From positions 1 through 37,271 of the forward strand of contig CAIWJG010000811.1 in NCBI GenBank assembly GCA_903912925.1: a DNA stretch of 37,271 nucleotides. The letters run 5' to 3'. Shown in pieces: positions 18,336 to 25,546 of this stretch (positions are counted from its first letter, which is position 1; each line of letters starts with the position of its first letter). The position numbers and the translations under genes are program-made. Under the pieces are notes generated by a model. The model was not told the origin of the DNA. It did no database searches and saw only the letters and a program-made list of their open reading frames with translations. The DNA comes from an uncultured Verrucomicrobia subdivision 3 bacterium (GTDB lineage: Bacteria > Verrucomicrobiota > Verrucomicrobiia > Limisphaerales > UBA8199).

Positions 18336-21297
18336 CCGTGTTCGTGATCCGGTCCGTGACCTGCAACCGCGGGCACTCCGGGCCAGGCACGAAGATATTG
18401 GTCAAAGGCGTCCAATTGGTCGCCGTGTTAGACCGTTTCAATTCAAGGTAATTTCGCTTGAACGGAACACCGTTCCAGGAGAGCACGATATTGGTGCCGC
18501 CCAAGAGCACGGCGGACAGACTCACTTGCGAGGGGATGAGCACCGGCGCCGGGTCCAGGCAGTTGGGAATGCCGTTGTTGTTGGAATCCAGGTCGCAGCT
18601 TGTGACCAGCGCCAGGTTGAGGCGGTTGGTCGTGCCGTCGGGATAGACCACATTGGTGGAACTGAACGTGCCGGCATAGGATGGCACCCAGTTCAAGCCA
18701 CCGCCGTTCTTGCCGTTGAGCTTCTCCGCCAAGGAGACTCCGTTGATAATAAGCTGGGCGTAATAGATCTTCATGCCCGAAGCAAACTGGAGGTTGGCGA
18801 GGTTGCCGCTGCTGTCGAAGTTGGTCGCGTAATTCCGGCACTCCAGATAATCCACGTAGAGGGCGTTGTTCGTGGAGGGTCCCTCGAAGTCAAAGGCGCT
18901 GCTCTCCCCGCCGTCCAGGATCAGCCTCCCGAGAGCCGCGTTATTGCTGTAGCCCACCGCCACGGCGCCGAGATCCAGCCCAGCCCAGAGATTGGAGACC
19001 AGCGATCCGGGGTAGGCGAAACTATTGACGGTCGTGGCGAGCAGGCTGGCATTAGCGGGACGCCGCGTCAGGTTGATGCCGAAGCCCACCTGCCAGATGT
19101 TCCGATGGTTGACCGCATCGGCCCCGGCGAGCAGGCTGCCGTCATCCAGTTTGTTGGTTGCCGCCAACGTGATGCTGCGCCCGGCCACCAGCACCTGGTT
19201 GCTGATGAGCAGGCTGCCGCAGGTGAGGCTGATGTCGGCATCTGTGGCCAGGAAAATGCCATTGGTAATGGTAGCGGAACCAGCCTGGACGCTGAGCGGT
19301 CCGTCGCCGGCATTATTTGTGCCGCTGGCTTCGTAATAATTCGCCCAGGTCGAGTTTCCTTGCGAGCTAATGAAGCCGTGGTTCACAAAGCTCAGATAGG
19401 GCGCATCAAAGGTGCCACTGAACCAGGGTGGATCGTTGGAGTTGAAACCGAAGTAGATCGAGTCAAGATTGCTGATCTTGCCAAAGTTCGTCAGGCACTG
19501 CAACCTGGGCAGGTTGGCCGACCAGACAATATCGCCCGAGGTCAAGTTGATCTCCCCGTAGGGCGTTGGGGCATTGGCCGCATTGGTGCTGATAGTCAAA
19601 CGCAAGGTATCCAGCGTCAGGCTGCCGAACACGTTCAAGGCGTCGCCGATCAGCAGGTTGTCGCTGCGAAGGCTCAGATTCTGGATCTGCGAAGGCGACT
19701 GCGCCTCGAGCCGGCTGTCAATCATCGTCACATTATAATACGTGGCAATCCCGGCCGGGGAGGTATTCGTCCAGCGACCGCTCCACACCTCGACCTCCCC
19801 GGCCATACGGGGAATAAAGGGAGTGGTCAGATTGCTGATCGCCATGCTGGCGTTGGTGTTACCCAGATAGAAGTCACTGACGGGTGACACGATCACCGCA
19901 TTCGTACACCCCACGAAGTGATTGGTGGCGTTCAAGAGCAGATAGCTCTCGCCGCTTATTTTCGCGCGGTTCAGGTCCAAATATGAATTCGGGCCGGCAG
20001 CGGTCATTTCAATCCGGCCCGGCACGTTCGTATAGGTCGAGAAGGAAATAGTCGGATCGGGAATGAAGGCGCTGGCCGTGAGGGCGGCCGAGTAACCGGC
20101 GTTCGTGGCGTAGGTCGGGTAGTTGGTGCCGGCAAAGACCTGCGGATCCAGCGCCACATTATTCATTACCAGATCCGTGCCATAGCCGTACGGCGGGGCA
20201 TGGGTAATGGCGTAATTGTAGGGATGATACGTGGCAGCCGAGTAGCGGGTATAGAAGTACGAGGATTTCGGGGTCTGGACCACGAAGGGGGGCACACCCC
20301 AGGAGGAAGCAAAGGTATCCTCGAGGTAGAGCTGGTTCGTCACCACGGACGCCGTGGCTCGATTCGTCAGGAGGGCCTGCCATTGCACGATCTTGTCCGA
20401 TCCCGGCGAGCCAAAGGGACTGAACCGAACCTCGGTAGTGATAGCGGGGTTGGTCTGGCGCAGGAACAATACATCGATCGCCTGGATGCCCGAGCCAAGG
20501 GCATTGGTCCGGATATAGGTCTTGAAGCCGCTGGCGAGTTGCAGGTTCTGCCACATATAACCGTACATCGGCGGAAAGCCCGGATAGGTTTCAATCGTCG
20601 TTACCAGCAAGTACGAACTGGATACGAACGTGGGAGTGAAGGTCGCGGTGAGGGGATTGCCGTTATCAACGCCCCAGTAGATATCCCGCACTCCGGCCAA
20701 TTCGTTCGTTTCAGTGCCGACGGCACCGAAGGTCCCGCGCGCGAAATCGAGCTTCTGGCCGGCCAGCGTCATCAGACCCGCGCCCCCGACGGCGAGGGTG
20801 CCCTTGTTGTTGAGGTTGGTGGCGGACACCAGCAGATACGTCTCGCCGTAGATGTTGGCGTTAGTCGGATTGGCGTTGCCCGAATTCTGGAAGTTGGCGG
20901 ACCATCCATTGGTTCCGCCGTCGCGGTCGTAATAATCGAACCGGAAGCCCGAGTCGCCGACCATGCGGCTGGCGTTGGTCCAGTTACGCGTGTTCCACGA
21001 TTCGTAAGGTAGCGACGGCTGGGCGCCATTGTAGTAGGTGTTGACAATGGAGAACAGGGCCTGGTTAACGAAGTTCGAGGCGTCAATCTGCGGCGCAACC
21101 CCCGGCGGGGAAATAACAGTCACGCCCCCCGTGTTAATATAATTAGTGGTGGCCAGCGCCAGCGACGCCGGCAACATGCCGAGGAAGACCAACCAGCTAG
21201 TGAAACGTGAAACGTGAAACGTGATGCGGTGTAGCGACGACGGTAGCATGCCGAGGAAGACCGACCAGAGCAGCCGCTTCATATTCAAGAGGTTCAT
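18292..21297 (-). CDS. Secreted 1001-residue protein, beta-helix-like, function unknown
   Basis: I do not recognise a named family. The N-terminus carries a signal sequence whose hydrophobic core appears twice: VFLGMLPSSL, then VFLGMLPASLALA. They are separated by HRITFHVSRFTS, which is encoded by a heptamer repeat. The mature part is rich in Asn, Thr and Ser. Its short strand-like stretches (SLRSDNLLIGD, SITLAATNKL) resemble right-handed beta-helix adhesins. Near the end DLDSNNNGIPNCLDP looks like a calcium-binding thrombospondin type-3-like loop. The final segment, with NYLELKRSNTATNW and RLYRVRLD, matches the C-terminal module of its neighbours. The start at ATG 21297 lies 4 bases after the preceding stop; ATG 21282 (MKRLLWS) is a good alternative with a normal n-region. 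It is probably co-transcribed with the 739- and 649-residue genes, and is exported. Confidence 0.75.
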   Translation of the reverse strand: MNLLNMKRLLWSVFLGMLPSSLHRITFHVSRFTSWLVFLGMLPASLALATTNYINTGGVTVISPPGVAPQIDASNFVNQALFSIVNTYYNGAQPSLPYESWNTRNWTNASRMVGDSGFRFDYYDRDGGTNGWSANFQNSGNANPTNANIYGETYLLVSATNLNNKGTLAVGGAGLMTLAGQKLDFARGTFGAVGTETNELAGVRDIYWGVDNGNPLTATFTPTFVSSSYLLVTTIETYPGFPPMYGYMWQNLQLASGFKTYIRTNALGSGIQAIDVLFLRQTNPAITTEVRFSPFGSPGSDKIVQWQALLTNRATASVVTNQLYLEDTFASSWGVPPFVVQTPKSSYFYTRYSAATYHPYNYAITHAPPYGYGTDLVMNNVALDPQVFAGTNYPTYATNAGYSAALTASAFIPDPTISFSTYTNVPGRIEMTAAGPNSYLDLNRAKISGESYLLLNATNHFVGCTNAVIVSPVSDFYLGNTNASMAISNLTTPFIPRMAGEVEVWSGRWTNTSPAGIATYYNVTMIDSRLEAQSPSQIQNLSLRSDNLLIGDALNVFGSLTLDTLRLTISTNAANAPTPYGEINLTSGDIVWSANLPRLQCLTNFGKISNLDSIYFGFNSNDPPWFSGTFDAPYLSFVNHGFISSQGNSTWANYYEASGTNNAGDGPLSVQAGSATITNGIFLATDADISLTCGSLLISNQVLVAGRSITLAATNKLDDGSLLAGADAVNHRNIWQVGFGINLTRRPANASLLATTVNSFAYPGSLVSNLWAGLDLGAVAVGYSNNAALGRLILDGGESSAFDFEGPSTNNALYVDYLECRNYATNFDSSGNLANLQFASGMKIYYAQLIINGVSLAEKLNGKNGGGLNWVPSYAGTFSSTNVVYPDGTTNRLNLALVTSCDLDSNNNGIPNCLDPAPVLIPSQVSLSAVLLGGTNIVLSWNGVPFKRNYLELKRSNTATNWTPLTNIFVPGPECPRLQVTDRITNTVPQRLYRVRLDAGG
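21161..21268. repeat. 36-bp direct duplication flanking a heptamer array inside a signal peptide
   Basis: Positions 21161-21196 and 21233-21268 are direct copies matching at 32 of 36 bases. Between them is a 36-base insert (21197-21232) containing TGAAACGTGAAACGTGAAAC on the plus strand. The offset is 72 bases, a whole number of codons, so the reading frame survives and the signal-peptide core is duplicated. The base following the array, GTGATGCGGTGTAGCG, resembles the array flank at the gene's other end (GTGATGCCGTAGCG on the minus strand). Confidence 0.9.
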
Positions 21298-21301
21298 TTT
21301 C

Positions 21302-23521
21302 TTAGGGGTTTATAGTGATGGTCAGCGATCGCGTAATGGTGCGCGAGTAGCCCCCAGGTATGATTCCCGTCAGGCTCACAGTGAAAGAATAAGTCCCCCC
21401 CGACGACGGTGTTCCGCTGATCACCCCGCTGGGACTGAGGCTCAAACCGGGCGGCAGGGAACCGCCTGCCAGTGACCACGTAAGCGACTGAGCGCCAGTA
21501 GCCTGCAATTGGGTGGCCGGGTAAGCGGTGCGCGCCGTGCCATTGGGCGGACGCGCGGTGGTGATCTGGAAAAGTATCTGGGCCTCGAGATTCGCGATGC
21601 TGGTGCCGCTCGGGTACACCACCGGGGCATTGGTGCCTCCATCGAAGGAACCCCAGATGAAGTTGGTCCGGGCGGTGGACTCGCTCAGGCCACTGAGTAT
21701 ATAGTTGGTGCCATAGACGTTTTGGAGCAGCGGCCCGACTTTGTTGAAGGTAATCACCATGTTGGGCTCGATATTGCCCGGCCCGGAGATGCCGGGGTTC
21801 TTATTGGCGTCGTTGAAGTTGCCGGGCGTTGTGGTGCGAGACGCGAGGAAGCCTAGCAGATCAGAGGCGGTGATGAGGAAATCCGGCTTGGTGACGACGC
21901 GCCGCATCCAGGCGGTGTACGGCTGGCTGTTGGAGATGAGCACTTGCGAGTAAATGTTGGTGATCGGCTGGAAGAAGCGGCCGACCAGCGAGTCGTAATT
22001 GGCGCGGACGAAGGTAAAATGATCTATGCCCTGGCGCAAATTGGTATTCGCCGTGAGGCACTCCACCGGGTAGTAATTGAACCAGTGATTGGTGGAGTAG
22101 TTGACGATGGTCTGGCTGTAGGACTGGATGTTGGTGGAGCCCGGCGGGCCGTTGGTCGGGGACGACACGACATTCGTGTAGGAATTAGTAAAGGTGGCCT
22201 GCAACCCCAGGATGGCAATGCTGCAAAGGCTGGGCGGCAGAATGAAGTACTCGCCGACCACCTCGTTGGTTGGATAGGTGACGCTCGTGGTGCTGACGTG
22301 GGGCGGAGTTCCCACCGGGTCGAAAGGCGAGTTGACCATGGTGGTCGTCTGCACGGTATAGAAGTCCCGACCGGTGAGGAGATTCACATCCGGCACCGGC
22401 ACCATTACCCAAACGCCATTCCTTAAGACGAAAGTCATCAAATTGCCAAAGGTGTGGCGGTACTGTGTCTGCACCGTCAGGGTGCGGGTGGTGGTGAACA
22501 CCTGATGCGGCGGGGTGCCGACCGGATCCATTGGGTAATTCGTGAAATAGGCCGTGATGTTGGTCACCCAGATGTTCGTGAAGATGTTGGCGGTGGCGAC
22601 AATATTCAAGTCGGGATACAAGCCCTGGAGCGCCGCGGCATTATTGGTCAGCGCCTGGGCGGCCAGCAGCGTCAGGTTCGAGGTGATGAGTAACTGCTGG
22701 CCCCCGCCGGTATTGGTAGCGAAGAACGTGCTGTCGCTCGACATAGACTCCCAGTTGACGTTGTTGGTGCCATAGATGTATCGCAGGCCGCCGATGTCAT
22801 CCCGCGTCATCGCGGTGGTATATTGTCCGTAGCCAAAAGTGCCCATGGACGTGATGGGGTAGGTATTAAACACGAGCGGATCCACCGTGAAGGGCGTGGT
22901 GGTGGCCGTTGGAGTACCGGTGCAATACTCGTCGATGACATAACTGTAAAGGGTTCCGTTCAGGTAGCTGCTCGGCTCCCAGGTCACCGGATCGAAATTG
23001 CGTTTGATGACCCTGTAGATCATCCACGGACAGCTCAGTCCCGGCTGCGTCTCCCGCGAGCGCAGGGTCCAAACGTAGCGGTCGGACTCCGCCAAACCCA
23101 GTTCCTCCACCACCAGGTTGAGCGCAATGGTCTTTAGATCATAAAGGTGGAGCGCCTGCGCGCGATAGTTCACCCGCATCGTCTCCAAAGGCACCTCCGA
23201 CAGGTTCGCGCTGTATTTGGAGAAATTGGTCAGGCGGTTCAAAATGGCGAAGGCCTGCTCGACGGCGGCGACGCCGTTCGAGCCGAAGTAATCCAAGAAA
23301 TTCTGGTTGAAGCCGTAATAAATGACCGGCGTATTCCAGCGATACTCTTCGCCGAGGTTCTTCGGGGTGCCAATGTCCCCGCCCACCATGTAGCCGATCT
23401 CGGGGACCTGCCAAGTATCCGGGTCGTTGGCACCGGGGCCCAAAAGGGCGTAGCCGGAAGCAAGCTGCCCACCGAAGGCCAGCAAGGCCAGGCAGCCAAA
23501 GATTTTCGCAAGTCGCAGCAT
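21302..23521 (-). CDS. Secreted 739-residue protein with Ig-like C-terminal domain
   Basis: The N-terminus, MLRLAKIFGCLALLAFGGQ, is a clear signal peptide ending near ASGYA. The first 280 residues (IGYMVGGDIG, IYYGFNQNFLDYFG, VEQAFAILNRL, RDDIGGLRYIYGTNN) recall the layout of matrixin-like secreted proteins. I find no HExxH, however, so no protease activity should be assumed. The middle is rich in Thr and Asn. It repeats DPVGTPPH twice, near residues 335 and 405, each followed by a Thr-rich strand. The last 85 residues (LPPGLSLSPSGVISGTPSSG) form a putative Ig domain of the He_PIG type. It lacks the RFYR-like tail of its neighbours. It starts 11 bases after the 649-residue gene with a good ribosome-binding site, and its stop lies 4 bases before the 1001-residue gene, so the three form a tight operon. 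Surface or extracellular location is likely; the role is unknown. Confidence 0.78.
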   Translation of the reverse strand: MLRLAKIFGCLALLAFGGQLASGYALLGPGANDPDTWQVPEIGYMVGGDIGTPKNLGEEYRWNTPVIYYGFNQNFLDYFGSNGVAAVEQAFAILNRLTNFSKYSANLSEVPLETMRVNYRAQALHLYDLKTIALNLVVEELGLAESDRYVWTLRSRETQPGLSCPWMIYRVIKRNFDPVTWEPSSYLNGTLYSYVIDEYCTGTPTATTTPFTVDPLVFNTYPITSMGTFGYGQYTTAMTRDDIGGLRYIYGTNNVNWESMSSDSTFFATNTGGGQQLLITSNLTLLAAQALTNNAAALQGLYPDLNIVATANIFTNIWVTNITAYFTNYPMDPVGTPPHQVFTTTRTLTVQTQYRHTFGNLMTFVLRNGVWVMVPVPDVNLLTGRDFYTVQTTTMVNSPFDPVGTPPHVSTTSVTYPTNEVVGEYFILPPSLCSIAILGLQATFTNSYTNVVSSPTNGPPGSTNIQSYSQTIVNYSTNHWFNYYPVECLTANTNLRQGIDHFTFVRANYDSLVGRFFQPITNIYSQVLISNSQPYTAWMRRVVTKPDFLITASDLLGFLASRTTTPGNFNDANKNPGISGPGNIEPNMVITFNKVGPLLQNVYGTNYILSGLSESTARTNFIWGSFDGGTNAPVVYPSGTSIANLEAQILFQITTARPPNGTARTAYPATQLQATGAQSLTWSLAGGSLPPGLSLSPSGVISGTPSSGGTYSFTVSLTGIIPGGYSRTITRSLTITINP

Positions 23522-23528
23522 AAACGGT

Positions 23529-23534
23529 CTTCCT
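23529..23534 (-). promoter_or_regulatory. Ribosome binding site overlapping the upstream stop codon
   Basis: AGGAAG on the minus strand lies 7 bases before the ATG at 23521, and its first two bases are part of the TAG stop of the 649-residue gene (TAGGAAG). This supports that start codon and suggests translational coupling. It is one of few clear Shine-Dalgarno sequences in the window. Confidence 0.65.
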
Positions 23535-25482
23535 ATCGCAATCGCAGAATGCGGTAATAGCCGGGGTTATTGAGGCCGATATAAACCGAATCGGTGTTGC
23601 CGACCGCAAAGCGCGGCGGGCCCCAATGAACCCACCCGGACAGGTTGGTCGAGCTTTGCACCTGGTAGGTCAGGCCCGGCTGGGGATTCCAGGTCAGAAA
23701 GTAGCCTTGGGCGGAATTGCTTAGGGCCGTCCGCAGCCAGGTGGCCGAATCAGTCGGATTAGCACCCGTCAGAAAAAGCTGCAGCAGCGACGGGCCGCCG
23801 GGGCTGACTGAGGCGCCTGCGCCCGGCCAGTTGTAGATCATGGTAAATCCGTTCCAGAACGCGTCGAAGGAACCGTAGTAACGGGTCATCCACTCCCACG
23901 GAATGCCGCCCCAACTCTGGCCGCTCCAGGTGGTCGCGCTGCTGGCGGGGGACAACGGTGAGCGCCGGCCGTCGGCTGTCACCACGCGCACCTGAAATGT
24001 GTGGGTGCTGCTGGGGGTGGCCGTCATGACCCAGACGTTGGTCGTGAGGGAGGCGGCGGCCAGGCTGGCGCCGTCCACATACACCTCATAATGATCCACC
24101 GGCAGCCCGGTTTGGGCCGCCCAGAAGACTTCGATCTGCGGCTGATAAACGTTGTTGCTGACTACGAAGGGCACGTAAGCCAAGGGAGCGTTCATGGGCG
24201 GGAGCGGCGGGGCGTTGGGGGTGTAGCGCTGGGCAAACAAATCGAAGCTATTGGGCCCGCCGATGTACCCGCTCCAAGCCACCAGGAACCGGCCCGCGCC
24301 ATCCGCGGCCACGCAGGGATGGATTTGCGCATTGATGACCGTCGGGTTGACGAGCATTTCACCCCCCAGCAGCGAACCATCGCCATGCAAGAACTGTCCA
24401 TACACCCCCTCGTTGGAGCCGTCCTGGCCCATGCTGGTCCAAACGACCAGGAAATCCGCGCCGCTGGCGCTGACCCGAGGGGCATACTGGTCACCGAAGG
24501 TGAACGTGTTGGCGCGGCGCTCCGTCCCCCCGACGCCGGCACTGGAAAATGGCCGGGCGAAGACATCCCAACTGTTGGTTCGGTTGGCCGAGTTGAACTG
24601 ACCCCAGGCCACCAGGAAGCCGCCGTCGTCGCTCGCGGCCACGCTGGGGTTGGCGCAGAGGTTAGTCCCGGTGTTGACGAGGAACTCACCGGTTACGGGC
24701 GCGCCGCTGGCACTGTAGAGCCGGCCGTAGATATCAACGCTGGGCGATCCAGTAGCGTCGGTAACCCGTTCCTGCTCGGAGACCCAGACCACCACGAACC
24801 CGCCGCCGGACAAGGGGGCTACGGCGGGCGTGCGCTGGTTGAAGGCCGTGAAGGCGTTGACGAGGAACTCGCCGCCGACTTTTTGTCCGCCGGGCGAGAG
24901 CAGTTGCGCATAAACGTCCTGCATACTGTTGGCGCTAAACTGGTTGTAACTCCCCCAGGCGACCACCAGGTTGCCGTTGGCCAGAGTGGCGGCGGCGGGA
25001 TCCACCTGCGAACTGGAGGTGAAGGTGTTAACGAGCACGTCATTACCAGTCCACGTGCCGGCGGCAGAAAGGAACCGGGCGTAGATGCGCTGGAAGCCCT
25101 GGCGCCCGCCCTGCCAGACAAAGGCCGCGCCACCACCATTGAGCAAGGAGACTTGCGGGCGTTCCTGATCGGCGGCACCGACGAAGTTCACCCGGAAGGG
25201 GGAGAGGACGCCTGAGAAGTTGGCATCCAACTGCAAGGCGCTAATTCCCAAGCCGTCGCCATCGGTGATGCTGTCCTCCCAAACCAAGTAGCCGCCAGTG
25301 GCATTCAGGCCGAGGTGGGGATGAACCTGATCCGTGGGCAACGAACCGGCGATGGCGTATTCCACCCCATTGGTGACATAGGAGTTGGTTTGGCCAAAGA
25401 GGACCGCGGGGGCGGCAACGGCCAAGCACCCGCAGATCAACGCGTTACGGGCGAAGAATGACAAACACATACATTCAGGCAT
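23533..25482 (-). CDS. Secreted seven-repeat beta-propeller-like protein with FnIII domain
   Basis: The protein has 649 residues. The signal peptide core (ALICGCLAVAAPAVLFGQ) is followed by seven repeats of about 55-65 residues over roughly residues 40-400. Each ends with a strand such as GGFVVVWVSE, GGFLVAWGQF or ADFLVVWTSM, followed by D(I/V)YG(R/Q)L and a GGEFLVN turn. Seven copies fit one seven-bladed propeller. A fibronectin type III-like domain follows (about 410-510: IEVFWAAQTGLPVDHYEVYV). The tail (YQVQSSTNLSGW, then GYYRILRLR) is the same C-terminal module as in the larger neighbours. Met5 could also be the start. The gene lies 64 bases after the secretin gene on the same strand, with no terminator seen between them, so it may be read from the same transcript. 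Binding or scaffold functions are plausible; no catalytic motif is visible. Confidence 0.78.
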   Translation of the reverse strand: MPECMCLSFFARNALICGCLAVAAPAVLFGQTNSYVTNGVEYAIAGSLPTDQVHPHLGLNATGGYLVWEDSITDGDGLGISALQLDANFSGVLSPFRVNFVGAADQERPQVSLLNGGGAAFVWQGGRQGFQRIYARFLSAAGTWTGNDVLVNTFTSSSQVDPAAATLANGNLVVAWGSYNQFSANSMQDVYAQLLSPGGQKVGGEFLVNAFTAFNQRTPAVAPLSGGGFVVVWVSEQERVTDATGSPSVDIYGRLYSASGAPVTGEFLVNTGTNLCANPSVAASDDGGFLVAWGQFNSANRTNSWDVFARPFSSAGVGGTERRANTFTFGDQYAPRVSASGADFLVVWTSMGQDGSNEGVYGQFLHGDGSLLGGEMLVNPTVINAQIHPCVAADGAGRFLVAWSGYIGGPNSFDLFAQRYTPNAPPLPPMNAPLAYVPFVVSNNVYQPQIEVFWAAQTGLPVDHYEVYVDGASLAAASLTTNVWVMTATPSSTHTFQVRVVTADGRRSPLSPASSATTWSGQSWGGIPWEWMTRYYGSFDAFWNGFTMIYNWPGAGASVSPGGPSLLQLFLTGANPTDSATWLRTALSNSAQGYFLTWNPQPGLTYQVQSSTNLSGWVHWGPPRFAVGNTDSVYIGLNNPGYYRILRLR

Positions 25483-25546
25483 TCACGGAGATTGGGGGCA
25501 GTTCACGCAATGTCAGGGAGTGGAACAGCTTGACGCGCCACGGCCA

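Noticed and set aside
1768-25482. PEP-CTERM tails on the secreted proteins
   Set aside because: The C-termini lack the motif, the membrane helix and the basic cluster; they end in beta-strand segments such as QRFYR.
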